A DNA stretch of 38,635 nt from Armatimonadota bacterium (GCA_022563855.1 JADFMN010000015.1:1-38635), one strand, 5' to 3'. Positions 7,442 to 15,781 are shown, numbered from the stretch's first letter. The notes: generated by a model not told the origin, from the sequence alone. Numbers and translations are program-made.

Positions 7442-9178
7442 ATGCCTGAAGTCGATACCAGATACAAGCAGTGGACCGTTGCTGAGGTCGACGACCGGGC
7501 AGTTGACACGTTGTCGCATGAGTTGGGCATCAGCCCCCTCGTGGCATCAGTACTCCTCAGCCGCGGTATTTCTGATCCGCTGCAGGCCTCGGCGTATCTC
7601 AATCCAAGCCTGCAGGACCTGCACTCTCCTTCCCTGCTGCCTGACTTCGATCCGGCGGTCGGCGAAATCCTCGGTGCCAAAGAGAGCGGAAAGCGGGTGT
7701 TCGTACATGGAGACTACGACGCCGATGGAGTCACGAGCGCGGCCCTCTTCACAAGGTTCCTGCGCAGACTCGGCTGCGACGTAGTGCCGCACGTACCGCA
7801 TAGAACGCGCGAAGGGTACGGCATCCACCTAGATGCGGTCAAAATGGCCGCTGAGGCTGGCTGCAAGCTGTTTCTGACGTGCGACTGCGGCATATCTGCT
7901 CACGAGCAAGTCGCCGCGGCTAACTCGGCTGGAATGCGAGTCGTCGTTACCGACCACCACGAAGTCGGTGAAACCTTGCCTCCGGCTGCTGCTGTAGTCA
8001 ACCCTCACAGACGCGATTCGCAATATCCGTTCAAGCACTTAAGCGGCGTTGGAGTCGTCTTCAAACTTTGCCAGGGCATCACACAAGAGCTGAAGATCGA
8101 CGAAAGCCGTTTCTTCCGCGCCTACCTGGACCTTGCGGCGCTTGGAACGATCGCCGACGTAATGCCGCTCATCGACGAGAACAGGATTATCGCTAGCCAC
8201 GGCTTGACAAGCATCAAGCACAGCAAGAAGCCGGGGCTGCGATCTCTTCTCAGAGTGTGCGAGCTCGATGACCCAAGTCGAAAGATCACTGCCCGCAACG
8301 TCGGGTTTCAGATCGCGCCGCGCATCAACGCAGCAGGGCGCATGGCAGATTCGCGCCTTGCGCTCGACCTGCTGCTGGAAGACGATCCTGAAAAGGCAGA
8401 CGTGATCGCAGAGCTGCTGGACGAAACGAATCGACAGCGACGCGTCGAGCAAGCTCACGCCTATGATGAGGCGGTCGAACTCGTCGAACAAACCCACTCC
8501 CCGAGCGACCGCGCTATCGTTGTGAGTCGTGAGGGGTGGCACCCAGGTTTGATCGGTATCGTGGCCGGCAAACTTGCGGAGCAGTACTACAGGCCGACCT
8601 TCGTCGTGACGATCGACGAAAACGGCCATGCTCGCGGATCGGCGAGGTCCATCCCTGGCTTCAACTTGGGAGCAGCCATCGACGCAGCTAGGCCACATCT
8701 CTCCAGCGGAGGCGGCCACGAGCAAGCTGCGGGGTTTTCGCTCGAGGCCTCTAAGCTTGAGGGTTTCGCCCTAGCGATGAAGTCGTATGCGAACTCGGTG
8801 CTGACCGACGACGACCTCGTGCCGCGCATCGAGATCGACGCGATCATCGACCCGAGCGAAGCGTCCAACCCACGGGTTGTCGAGGAACTCGCCGCGCTGG
8901 CGCCGTTTGGACAGGGCAATCCCGAACCGACGTTTGGCTGCCTCGGTCTGACGACGTCGAATATAGCTCCGACGAGCAACCCGGCTCATGTGCGGCTATC
9001 TCTGATTGACACGAGCGGCACACCTCACAAGGCTATGGCGTTCGGCATCGGCGAGGGGCTCTCCGCACTCGGCAACGGGGCGAAGATCGACATCGTGTTC
9101 AGGCCGGACGAAAACGTGTTTCGAGGCAAGGCCGAGTTTCGCTGGCTGATCGACGACTATCGACCGAGCGGAAACTGA
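7442..9178 (+). CDS. recJ: Single-stranded-DNA-specific exonuclease RecJ
   Basis: A 578-residue DHH-family 5'-3' exonuclease acting on single-stranded DNA in recombination and repair. The N-terminal DHH domain carries HGDYDADGVTSA (about residues 88-99), CDCGIS and TDHHEV; the C-terminal DHHA1 domain carries the GG-motif SGGGHEQAAGFSLE; an OB-fold region follows, with APFGQGNPEP and the nucleic-acid binding end. The length matches typical RecJ (about 560-580). The ATG at 7442 lies 42 bp after nusG without a clear ribosome binding site. Its 3' end overlaps the convergent gene at 9157 by 22 bp. Confidence 0.95.
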   Translation: MPEVDTRYKQWTVAEVDDRAVDTLSHELGISPLVASVLLSRGISDPLQASAYLNPSLQDLHSPSLLPDFDPAVGEILGAKESGKRVFVHGDYDADGVTSAALFTRFLRRLGCDVVPHVPHRTREGYGIHLDAVKMAAEAGCKLFLTCDCGISAHEQVAAANSAGMRVVVTDHHEVGETLPPAAAVVNPHRRDSQYPFKHLSGVGVVFKLCQGITQELKIDESRFFRAYLDLAALGTIADVMPLIDENRIIASHGLTSIKHSKKPGLRSLLRVCELDDPSRKITARNVGFQIAPRINAAGRMADSRLALDLLLEDDPEKADVIAELLDETNRQRRVEQAHAYDEAVELVEQTHSPSDRAIVVSREGWHPGLIGIVAGKLAEQYYRPTFVVTIDENGHARGSARSIPGFNLGAAIDAARPHLSSGGGHEQAAGFSLEASKLEGFALAMKSYANSVLTDDDLVPRIEIDAIIDPSEASNPRVVEELAALAPFGQGNPEPTFGCLGLTTSNIAPTSNPAHVRLSLIDTSGTPHKAMAFGIGEGLSALGNGAKIDIVFRPDENVFRGKAEFRWLIDDYRPSGN

Positions 9179-10197
9179 CTGCCAATCGGCGTTAAACCGA
9201 GCGAGACCTGACCGCCGACCAGCATTACGTTGACGCTCGTCTTTGTCAATCCGCGCATATACCGTATTGTAATCGTGTCGCCGATCGACTTGCTGAAGAG
9301 AATCGAAGCCAGCTCCACCGGATCGTTGACCGATGTGCCGTTCACGTCCAGAACGACATCGCCGGCCAACAGCCCTGCAAGACCGGCCGGCGAGCCGGGC
9401 ATCACGGACACTAGCAGCACGCCCCGGCCAGAAGTCGACGCTTTGAAGAAAATACCGATCGTAGGATGCTGCACGCGCCGCATCGGACTCTTGAAGCCAA
9501 CGACGACTCTTCGCAGCACGTCTTGCGAAATCGCGTACCCGACTGTAAGCCCTTTGGGGCCGAACTTGGCGGGAGCGAAACCGCTCCTGATATCGCTTAA
9601 CGACTGCTCCTGCTGAGATTCTAGAGCCCTTTGGCTTTTCGTCAGGGTTGCGCCGAGGACGGCGATCAACTCTCCGTTGCTGGCAAACACCATCGATCCC
9701 CCTATTTTGCCGGCTGAGGATTCAAAGCGAATTTCGCTCAGCGGCATATACCGGAGCGAAGGCCTCATCACGCCAACGCGACTGTCACTGACGAACTCGC
9801 CGCGAATCGGGCCTTGCGCCGTTGCAACCGTGACGGGTGCACCTCGCTCTAGCGCAGACTTGGAAATTGCGATCGGCCGCCGCCTGCCCATCTCCCAGTA
9901 CGACGGTCGAAGAAGCGCGAGCTGCGTGTGCTCGTCCGACGCGATTAAGAGCATCGACATCGGCAGGCTGCCGTCTTCGAACTTTGCGAGAGTCTGTATG
10001 CCCTGGACCAAGCTCATATGGGTCAAGAACAGGCCAGAATCGTCGATCAGCGCTGCCACGCCGATCGGCTGGTTGCCGTGATACAGATACGCGACGGATT
10101 GGCGAACGAGCTGCCACGTGGTCGCCTCCGTGGATTGGGCCTGCCCGAGCAGGCCGGCGCCGATCGCTAGAAAACTAGCCGCCGAAGACAACATCAC
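9157..10197 (-). CDS. HtrA-like protein with PDZ domain, catalytic triad apparently lost
   Basis: A 346-residue exported protein (signal peptide about 1-22) with the layout of a DegP/HtrA protease: a trypsin-like region (about 25-190) and one PDZ domain (about 246-330, including VMPGSPAGLAGLLAGDVVLDVNG spread over 265-287). By my alignment by eye the three catalytic positions are changed: the His of the TNNHVV-type motif becomes Ser62 in FLTHMSLV (His60 is two residues off), the Asp of D-L-A-V-L becomes Gln92 in TQLALL, and the Ser of GNSGG becomes Ile165 in GKIGG. This suggests a pseudoprotease that binds peptides. The start is GTG at 10197 or the adjacent ATG at 10194. It overlaps the end of the anti-sigma-like gene by 23 bp and so belongs to the sigma factor operon. 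Confidence 0.75.
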   Translation of the reverse strand: MMLSSAASFLAIGAGLLGQAQSTEATTWQLVRQSVAYLYHGNQPIGVAALIDDSGLFLTHMSLVQGIQTLAKFEDGSLPMSMLLIASDEHTQLALLRPSYWEMGRRRPIAISKSALERGAPVTVATAQGPIRGEFVSDSRVGVMRPSLRYMPLSEIRFESSAGKIGGSMVFASNGELIAVLGATLTKSQRALESQQEQSLSDIRSGFAPAKFGPKGLTVGYAISQDVLRRVVVGFKSPMRRVQHPTIGIFFKASTSGRGVLLVSVMPGSPAGLAGLLAGDVVLDVNGTSVNDPVELASILFSKSIGDTITIRYMRGLTKTSVNVMLVGGQVSLGLTPIGSQFPLGR

Positions 10198-10960
10198 CGA
10201 ACGTTTCTACCTCAGTGGCGACGAATGCGCCCGTGTCTGGATCCTCAACATAGTCGATCACGACCAGATTATCCGAGTACTCGTCGTCTTGCGAGCCTGT
10301 AGCTGCTAAGAAAGTCGGAAAGACCTCGGAGTCAGGCAGCGGGTCAAACCTCACGAGGCTCATACCGCCCTCGGAGCCACGTTGCCAAGGGGGGACACCC
10401 CACTCTTCGGTGTCATCGGCCCGGCTCCCTGCTCGACTTGCAGAGTTGTTCGACGGCCTAAATCGACCCACGTTCGTCGCCACTGATGCGTCCAAAACTG
10501 CGACCAACGAGTTACCGTTCGCAGCGCCAGACTCGGAAGGTTCTGTGTCTCCATTCTCATCGGGATTCACGATGTCGCCATCAGCTGGCGGCAGAACGCC
10601 TTCTAAGCCTGATTCTGGATCACCGGAATCGAGGCTACTCACTGTATCACCGGGAACAAGAACGTCGAGTTGAGAGCCGAAGAAGACGACCAGAATCGCT
10701 GCAGCAGCGACAATCGCAAACGTCCACGGCTTGGACTGTCTGCTAGGTACGACGCCTTGGTTCAGGATGGCGTCGCGCAGGCGCTCGGACGACATCTGGC
10801 ACTCGGGGACTTCGCGCAGCGCCTTCAGGCCTTCGCGCACCTTCTTGACCTGCTCGACCTGTTCAAACTCCTCTGGAGACAGGGAGTCAAGCTTGGCCTG
10901 GTCCCCTGGCGAAAGCTCGCCAAATCCGGCCTTGATGATCAAATCTCTTCTGCTCTTCAT
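10175..10960 (-). CDS. Single-pass membrane protein in anti-sigma factor position
   Basis: I place the start at the ATG 10958-10960, which shares the ATGA overlap with the sigma factor stop and has a purine-rich binding site GGAAGAGG upstream; an upstream in-frame extension to 11056 would lie inside the sigma gene and reads as arginine-rich shadow. The 261-residue protein has a charged cytoplasmic N-terminal part (1-78, including LSPGDQAKLDSLSPEEFEQV), one membrane segment (about 79-98), and an acidic, low-complexity outer part with no recognised domain. There is no zinc-binding HxxxCxxC motif, so it is not an ordinary ZAS-type anti-sigma. The anti-sigma role is inferred from the gene order (ECF sigma, then single-pass membrane protein, then HtrA-like protein). 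Confidence 0.7.
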   Translation of the reverse strand: MKSRRDLIIKAGFGELSPGDQAKLDSLSPEEFEQVEQVKKVREGLKALREVPECQMSSERLRDAILNQGVVPSRQSKPWTFAIVAAAAILVVFFGSQLDVLVPGDTVSSLDSGDPESGLEGVLPPADGDIVNPDENGDTEPSESGAANGNSLVAVLDASVATNVGRFRPSNNSASRAGSRADDTEEWGVPPWQRGSEGGMSLVRFDPLPDSEVFPTFLAATGSQDDEYSDNLVVIDYVEDPDTGAFVATEVETFGDVVFGG

Positions 10961-11604
10961 TCTGCCTCTTCCATCTCCTTCAGCAGCGGGGCTACGCGAG
11001 TCTGCAACGCGCGCCGGGCCCGCAATACGCGCAGCTTTGCTCCGCCGACGCTGCAACCAAGAGTAGCGCCCATGTCCTTGTAATCCATTTCCTCGATGTC
11101 TCTCAGCACGATCACGTTCCGGTGGTGATCTGGCAGCGCGCTGATCGCCCTGCGCAGAATGTCCTTCAACTGTTCTCTTTCCAGGTTCTTAATGGGATCT
11201 TCGGCATTTCCGACGGTCATCCAGCTCAACGCCCCAGCCGATTCCTGTAGCTCGAGCCTTTGACGGCGACGAATCATGCGGCCGCGATCGGTTCCTAAGT
11301 TCGTCGCAATACGAAGCAGCCAGGTTGTGAACTTCGCCTCGTCCCGATACCTGTGCAAGTTCTGGTAAGCCCGGACGAAGACCTCTTGCACGATATCCTC
11401 AGCGTCGTCTCGCCCCTGCGTCATTTGATACGAAAATCGGTACACCAGGGCGCGGTGGCGCTCGAACAGCAGTTCGAACGCTGTATATTCGCCAGCTTTC
11501 GCCTTCCGCACCAACAGCTCATCCGAATCACGATCTGACGCGGTCCCTAGGTGGGAGGTTCTAGCCTGCACCTGCAAATTCAGCCTCAAGGCGTGCCTCG
11601 ACAT
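10957..11604 (-). CDS. ECF-type RNA polymerase sigma factor (RpoE-like)
   Basis: A 215-residue sigma-70 family protein with only regions 2 and 4. Region 2 (about 40-105) contains LLFERHRALVYRFSYQM, DAEDIVQEVFVRAYQNL and FTTWLLRIATNLGTD, the usual core-binding and -10 recognition parts. Region 4 (about 145-205) contains ISALPDHHRNVIVLRDIEEM and a helix-turn-helix with YKDMGATLGCSVGGAKLRV. It is expected to direct transcription of an extracytoplasmic stress regulon when released from the membrane protein encoded next. The ATG at 11604 lacks a good ribosome binding site and the N-terminal 30 residues are unusual in length, so a later start is possible. Confidence 0.92.
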   Translation of the reverse strand: MSRHALRLNLQVQARTSHLGTASDRDSDELLVRKAKAGEYTAFELLFERHRALVYRFSYQMTQGRDDAEDIVQEVFVRAYQNLHRYRDEAKFTTWLLRIATNLGTDRGRMIRRRQRLELQESAGALSWMTVGNAEDPIKNLEREQLKDILRRAISALPDHHRNVIVLRDIEEMDYKDMGATLGCSVGGAKLRVLRARRALQTRVAPLLKEMEEAE

Positions 11605-11685
11605 GATCTTACATGGATTTGACGGATTCGTGGTCAGATCGTTACTCTCTCACGGGGTTGAAACAGCATAATTCTGCGAATCTGC

Positions 11686-11735
11686 GCCCAATTGGGCACT
11701 TGCCCGAGTCTGGGCTCAATTCGGTTATGCCCGAA
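11686..11735. repeat. Cluster of inverted repeats between ABC permease and ECF sigma gene
   Basis: Three inverted repeats are packed into 50 bp: the perfect 12-bp palindrome GCCCAATTGGGC (11686-11697), the overlapping GGGCA-CT-TGCCC (11694-11705), and TTCGG-TTATGC-CCGAA (11720-11735). The gap between the two minus-strand genes (11605-11740) contains nothing else I can name. The palindrome could be an operator or, together with the others, part of a terminator for the long ribosomal transcript; no run of T follows, so an intrinsic terminator is doubtful. Confidence 0.5.
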
Positions 11736-11740
11736 CCCGG

Positions 11741-12568
11741 CTACATCCCTACCCCGGTATAGTGCCGGGTTCCCTGCCACCACAGTAGCTTGAACAGCCC
11801 GAATGACAGCACGATCCACACGCCTTGCACCAGCAGCACCCTGGCTATGTCCGGACCGTGTGTAATTTGGATCAGTATCTCTGTCGGAGCTCCGATCGTG
11901 TAGTAGAACGGAAAGATGGCGGCCAAGTCGCGCGCCCAGTCGGGAAACAGCGCGATCGGGAATATCTGACCGCTGAGGAACAGCATCGGCAGATAGTACA
12001 GCTCGAAGATCGCGAACGCCTCCTGGACGAATAGGGCGATCATCGCCAAGGCTACGACGAGCGTCAGGCTGACCCCGTGCCCCAACAGCACAGAAAGCCA
12101 GAACTCCCAGCCGAAGTAAAGGTCGGTTCCACCGAGATACCCGCTGAAGAGGATCAAGAACGTAACGAACCAGGGCAGGAACAACACAGTACGAATCAGC
12201 CTCCAGGAGAGGTTTCTGAAAACGCAAAATTCGAAGTACCCGAGCGGTCGCATGAGGTGTGATGAAAAAACTCCCTCTTTGATCTCCAGCGCGATGTCCC
12301 ACATCAGATGGCTCGTCACGAACGATCCAATCATCAGCATCGAGAGGTAATAAACGACAAAATCGCCGCTGGAGAAGCCGTGTATCTCCCCTCCGCCGGA
12401 GGCGGCGATCAAGACGATCGGCATCGTGATCGCAGTCACGACGTCTGTGATGACCCAAATCGCCATCGACGCTCGGTACGCCACCGCATCGCGGAAATAG
12501 ACCGAGACCAGCGCCTTCCATCGACGTAACGCCAGAACAGACGGGCTTCTACCGATCGACACGATCAA
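11741..12568 (-). CDS. ABC-2 type transporter permease
   Basis: A 275-residue integral membrane protein with about six hydrophobic segments (first near 38-57, last near 245-265). It resembles the ABC-2 permease group found in three-gene exporter operons with an ATPase and a second permease: an N-terminal basic segment with RRWKALVSVYFRDAVAYRASM, the middle SHLMWDIALEIKEGVFSSHLMRPL, and PMLFLSGQIFPIALFPDW near the fifth segment. No ATPase or second permease is present in the window, so the partners must lie elsewhere. It starts 45 bp after rplE in the same direction and may be co-transcribed with the ribosomal protein genes. Substrate unknown. Confidence 0.8.
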   Translation of the reverse strand: MIVSIGRSPSVLALRRWKALVSVYFRDAVAYRASMAIWVITDVVTAITMPIVLIAASGGGEIHGFSSGDFVVYYLSMLMIGSFVTSHLMWDIALEIKEGVFSSHLMRPLGYFEFCVFRNLSWRLIRTVLFLPWFVTFLILFSGYLGGTDLYFGWEFWLSVLLGHGVSLTLVVALAMIALFVQEAFAIFELYYLPMLFLSGQIFPIALFPDWARDLAAIFPFYYTIGAPTEILIQITHGPDIARVLLVQGVWIVLSFGLFKLLWWQGTRHYTGVGM

Positions 12569-12613
12569 CGCTCCGAGAAAGTCGGAAAGCCCCGCGCTTG
12601 TGCCGTGCCGGCG

Positions 12614-13204
12614 CTACGCGTTCTGATCGTGCAGGGGAAAGCCAAGTTCCTTGAGAAGAACCGCTCCCTCTTCGTCGGTCTTCGCCGACGTCACGATCGT
12701 AACGTCCATTCCACGAATCTTGTCGAATGTGTCGTAGTCGATTTCAGTGAAGATCAACTGCTCCTTGAGCCCGATCGTCACGTTGCCTCGACCGTCGAAC
12801 GACTTTGGGCTAAACCCTTGGAAGTCCCTGATTCTCGGCAGCGCGACCGTGCAAAGCCTGTCCAGGAAGTGCCACATACGGTCTCCGCGCAGCGTGACGC
12901 GGCAACCGATCTTCATGCCCTCGCGGATCTTGAAGTTCGAGACCGACTTTTTGGCTAGGCGAACCTGCGCTTTCTGTCCTGTGATCGTCGCCATGTCCCG
13001 CATAGCGTTATCGACGGCCTTTTCGTCGGAGCCTGTGCCCATGTTGACGACGATCTTCGTTGGTTTGGGCGTCTCCATTACCGAGCGATACTTAAACTTC
13101 TCCTGAAGCTTCGCCATCGCTTTCTCGCGGTAGATCTTCTTCAATCGCGGCGCCGGGAGCTTCATCTGGACTTCGTCTTTCTTCTTTCCGTCGTGCTTTG
13201 CCAT
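12614..13204 (-). CDS. rplE: 50S ribosomal protein L5
   Basis: A 196-residue L5, which binds 5S rRNA in the central protuberance. Conserved parts are [64 protein letters not shown] and [20 protein letters not shown] (split here as separate motifs). The N-terminus has about 14 extra charged residues compared with the usual 179-residue form. It overlaps rplX by one base (TGATG). It is the last ribosomal protein gene of the run. Confidence 0.97.
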   Translation of the reverse strand: MAKHDGKKKDEVQMKLPAPRLKKIYREKAMAKLQEKFKYRSVMETPKPTKIVVNMGTGSDEKAVDNAMRDMATITGQKAQVRLAKKSVSNFKIREGMKIGCRVTLRGDRMWHFLDRLCTVALPRIRDFQGFSPKSFDGRGNVTIGLKEQLIFTEIDYDTFDKIRGMDVTIVTSAKTDEEGAVLLKELGFPLHDQNA

Positions 13205-13617
13205 CAGTCCTTCTCCTGCATGATCGGCCCGTCAACGAGCGTCTTACCGGACTTCTTCGCGTATCGAACGAGTTTGCCGTCCTCTCGCCGCCGACCGATC
13301 CTTGTCGGCTCGTCCGTCTCAGGATCGAGGACCATGAGGTTGCTCAGGTTGATCGGCGCCGGCAGGCGCACCCTGGCAGATTTTTCGCCCTGGTACTTTG
13401 CCTTGCGGTGCTTCGTGACCGCGTTGAGCGGCAACGGCTGGTCTTCGTTCTCCTCATTCGCTTGGAGCACGATGGCGGTGTTCTTCTCGGCGTTGATCGA
13501 CCAGATATAGCCCTTTTCGCCAAGGTCCTTTCCCGCGACGATCATCACCTCGTCGCCCTTGCGAATTTTAGGCTTCTGCTTGCCCGCTATTCGCTTCATT
13601 TCAGCTTTCGACGGCAT
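13204..13617 (-). CDS. rplX: 50S ribosomal protein L24
   Basis: A 137-residue L24 that helps start assembly of the large subunit. The KOW motif is [20 protein letters not shown] (residues 17-36); the second half has [20 protein letters not shown] and [10 protein letters not shown]. The family is usually about 104 residues; the extra length is an N-terminal extension of about 12 residues, a short acidic insert (EENEDQP) and a longer C-terminus. Its start is preceded by a near-perfect ribosome binding site GGAGGTGAT inside the end of rplN, one base upstream of which the genes meet. Confidence 0.95.
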   Translation of the reverse strand: MPSKAEMKRIAGKQKPKIRKGDEVMIVAGKDLGEKGYIWSINAEKNTAIVLQANEENEDQPLPLNAVTKHRKAKYQGEKSARVRLPAPINLSNLMVLDPETDEPTRIGRRREDGKLVRYAKKSGKTLVDGPIMQEKD

Positions 13618-13618
13618 G

Positions 13619-13990
13619 CTAAATCACCTCCGGGGCGAGCGATACGATCTTGATGAACTTGCCGTCGCGCAGCTCGCGTGCGACCGGGCCAAAAATGCGA
13701 GTCCCGCTCGGCTCCATCGTCGCCGGGTTGATGATGACGCACGCGTTATCGTCGAATCTCAGAGTAGAACCGTCCCGGCGGCGAATCGGATTCTTAGTCC
13801 GCACGATGACTGCTCGAATCACCTCGCCTTTCTTGATCGGCATGTTCGGCGTGGCGGACTTGACAGAGCATACGATCATGTCGCCCACGCCTCCGTAGCG
13901 CGGCTGAGAACCCTTCAGGACCGTGATGCACATTACTTCACGCGCGCCTGAATTGTCCGCGACCTTCAATCTCGAAAACTGCTGTATCAT
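13619..13990 (-). CDS. rplN: 50S ribosomal protein L14
   Basis: A 123-residue L14 with normal length and the expected blocks [16 protein letters not shown] at the N-terminus, [35 protein letters not shown] and [14 protein letters not shown]. It binds 23S rRNA and contributes to the subunit bridge with 16S rRNA. It sits in the standard place between rpsQ (27-bp gap) and rplX (1-bp gap). Confidence 0.98.
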   Translation of the reverse strand: MIQQFSRLKVADNSGAREVMCITVLKGSQPRYGGVGDMIVCSVKSATPNMPIKKGEVIRAVIVRTKNPIRRRDGSTLRFDDNACVIINPATMEPSGTRIFGPVARELRDGKFIKIVSLAPEVI

Positions 13991-14017
13991 CTATCCGTTC
14001 CGTCCACCGCTGCTGCC

Positions 14018-14281
14018 TTACTTGACCTTCTCAATAATCCGAACTATGCGCCACCGTTTATGCTTGCTCAGAGGGCGCGTCTCCATAATCTCAACTTTGT
14101 CACCGATGTCGCATCCGAACGTGTCGTGCGCCTTGACTCCGCGAGACTTACGTACGATCTTGCCGTACAGCGGGTGCTGGAACGCTCGTTCCAAAGTGAC
14201 GATGCAGGTTTTTTCCATGCGGTTCGATTTAACGACGCCTTGTCGCATCTTTCGCCGCCCGCGCTGTGCCTCTTCGCTCAC
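14018..14281 (-). CDS. rpsQ: 30S ribosomal protein S17
   Basis: An 87-residue S17 that binds the 5' domain of 16S rRNA. Conserved parts are RQGVVKSNRMEKTCIV (13-28), HPLYGKIVRKSRGVKAHD and GDKVEIMETRPLSKHKRWRI. The length is normal. The start overlaps the rpmC stop by four bases (ATGA). Confidence 0.97.
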   Translation of the reverse strand: MSEEAQRGRRKMRQGVVKSNRMEKTCIVTLERAFQHPLYGKIVRKSRGVKAHDTFGCDIGDKVEIMETRPLSKHKRWRIVRIIEKVK

Positions 14282-14487
14282 CTGTCTCCTCCGCTCTTCT
14301 TTTCCTTGATGATCGTTAAAATCCGCGCGATGTTCTTTCGCCGGACCTTCAGGCTCGCGACATCCGTGATCTGGCGGAATACGAGGTCTCGACGAGCCTT
14401 GTAGAGCGACGCGCGCTCCTGTTCAACAATCTCTTCGAGCTCCGGCACGCTCTTTTCTCTCAGTTCAGACGACTTGATTCCTTTCAT
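14278..14487 (-). CDS. rpmC: 50S ribosomal protein L29
   Basis: A small two-helix protein at the polypeptide exit tunnel, which helps form the docking site for trigger factor and SRP. I choose the ATG at 14485-14487, giving 69 residues beginning MKGIKSSELREKS, the typical L29 start; a TTG at 14508 in the same frame would add seven residues (MLIGIIE) not typical of the family. The second half has RDLVFRQITDVASLKVRRKNIAR, split over residues 34-56. Four-base overlap with rpsQ. Confidence 0.93.
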   Translation of the reverse strand: MKGIKSSELREKSVPELEEIVEQERASLYKARRDLVFRQITDVASLKVRRKNIARILTIIKEKKSGGDR

Positions 14488-14523
14488 CTCGATGATTCCG
14501 ATCAGCAACGCAGGCGCCCGCTG

Positions 14524-14940
14524 CTAATACCCCTCCTGGCGGACCACAAACTTCGTTTTGATCGGCAGCTTGTGCTGAGCGAGTCGGATCGCCTCTCGCG
14601 CAGTCTCAATGTCCACACCGTTCATTTCAAATAGGATTTTGCCGGGCCTCACGACTGCCACCCAGTATTCGACCGAAGCCTTGCCCTTGCCCATCCTCTG
14701 CTCGAGGGGCTTCTTGGTAACCGGCTTGTCGGGGAACACTCTGATCCACACCTTCCCTCCGCGCTTGATATGGCGCGTCATCGCGATGCGGGCAGATTCT
14801 ATTTGTCTGCTTGTGATCCAAGACGGCTGCAGCGCCATTAGACCGTAGTCGCCGAAGTCGACGGTGGTGCCGCCCTTCGACACTCCCCGCATGCGGCCCC
14901 GGTGCTGCTTTCTGAACTTCGTTCGCTTAGGCATCAACAT
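14524..14940 (-). CDS. rplP: 50S ribosomal protein L16
   Basis: A 138-residue L16, placed near the A site and needed for tRNA accommodation. Conserved blocks are [15 protein letters not shown] at the start, [50 protein letters not shown] and [10 protein letters not shown]. The ATG at 14940 (MLMPK) has GAGGTGA at a good distance; the second ATG two codons later, which gives the canonical MPKRTK start, is the alternative. The gene overlaps the end of rpsC by 8 to 14 bases, depending on the start. Confidence 0.97.
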   Translation of the reverse strand: MLMPKRTKFRKQHRGRMRGVSKGGTTVDFGDYGLMALQPSWITSRQIESARIAMTRHIKRGGKVWIRVFPDKPVTKKPLEQRMGKGKASVEYWVAVVRPGKILFEMNGVDIETAREAIRLAQHKLPIKTKFVVRQEGY

Positions 14941-15763
14941 TCTTGCTCACCTCGTCTTCTGATTTGGTCTCGGTGACCTCTGGTGCTGCCGCGTCCGTAT
15001 CCACCGTTGGGCCGGTGGTCAATTCGGCTGGAGACTCACTTGCGACGGCTGACTCCCGGTCACGCGCTGGTCGTTTCCGCGGCAAGTTTTCTGCCTTGAT
15101 CGCTGCCAGCACCTGCTTCTCCGGCAGCACCTCGCCCCTGTAGACCCACACCTTGATTCCAACCGTACCGTAGACGGTAAAGGCCGTCGCAAATCCGTAG
15201 TCGATGTCTGCGCGCAAGGTGTGCAACGGGACTTTTCCAACCATGTCCGACTCGCTCCTGGCGATCTCCGCGCCGTTCAAGCGTCCGGATACCTGGATTT
15301 TGATGCCTCGTCCGTTCATCCTGACACAGCGTGTAATCGCCTGGCGCATCGCGCGCCTGTGCGAAATCCTGCGTTCGAGCTGCACGGCGATGTTCTCGGC
15401 GACCAGCTGCCCGTCGAGCTCCGGCTGCCGCACCTCTGCGACGTTCACCTGGACCTGTGCAGACGCATTCTCTTTGCGCATATAGTGATTCAAATCGCTT
15501 GAGATTTCGTCGATGCCTTTACCGCCTCTGCCGATCACGGCACCGGGACGAGAGGTAAAGATCGTCACTTTTATCTTGGAAGCGGCTCTCTCGATTTCGA
15601 TCCTTGAGATCAGGCCCTTGCCGATCTTCTTCGCCAAGTACCGACGAATCTTGTAATCCGACAGCAGTGCTTCTCGATACTGCCGCTTGGGGTAGATCCA
15701 GTGGCTGTCGTGGCCTCTGATGATCCCGAGCCTAAAGCCGATCGGATGGATTTTCTGACCCAT
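14927..15763 (-). CDS. rpsC: 30S ribosomal protein S3 with acidic C-terminal tail
   Basis: S3 at the mRNA entry tunnel of the small subunit. The 278 residues include the usual start [14 protein letters not shown], the KH domain with the [10 protein letters not shown] loop (about 77-86), and the C-terminal domain ending [13 protein letters not shown] near 215. Beyond the ordinary length (about 210-230) lies a tail of roughly 50 residues from about 228, rich in Ser, Thr, Glu and Asp and ending KNVDA. The binding site GGAGTAGG precedes the ATG at 15763. It follows rplV after 18 bp. Confidence 0.96.
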   Translation of the reverse strand: MGQKIHPIGFRLGIIRGHDSHWIYPKRQYREALLSDYKIRRYLAKKIGKGLISRIEIERAASKIKVTIFTSRPGAVIGRGGKGIDEISSDLNHYMRKENASAQVQVNVAEVRQPELDGQLVAENIAVQLERRISHRRAMRQAITRCVRMNGRGIKIQVSGRLNGAEIARSESDMVGKVPLHTLRADIDYGFATAFTVYGTVGIKVWVYRGEVLPEKQVLAAIKAENLPRKRPARDRESAVASESPAELTTGPTVDTDAAAPEVTETKSEDEVSKNVDA

Positions 15764-15781
15764 AGTTAACCTACTCCTCGG

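Noticed and set aside
10961-11056. Upstream extension of the anti-sigma-like gene
   Set aside because: It lies wholly inside the sigma factor gene, while the ATGA overlap start has a ribosome binding site.
11634-12521. 295-codon minus-strand frame overlapping the ABC permease
   Set aside because: Arg/Asp-rich translation with no membrane segments, while the competing frame gives a clear hydrophobic permease.
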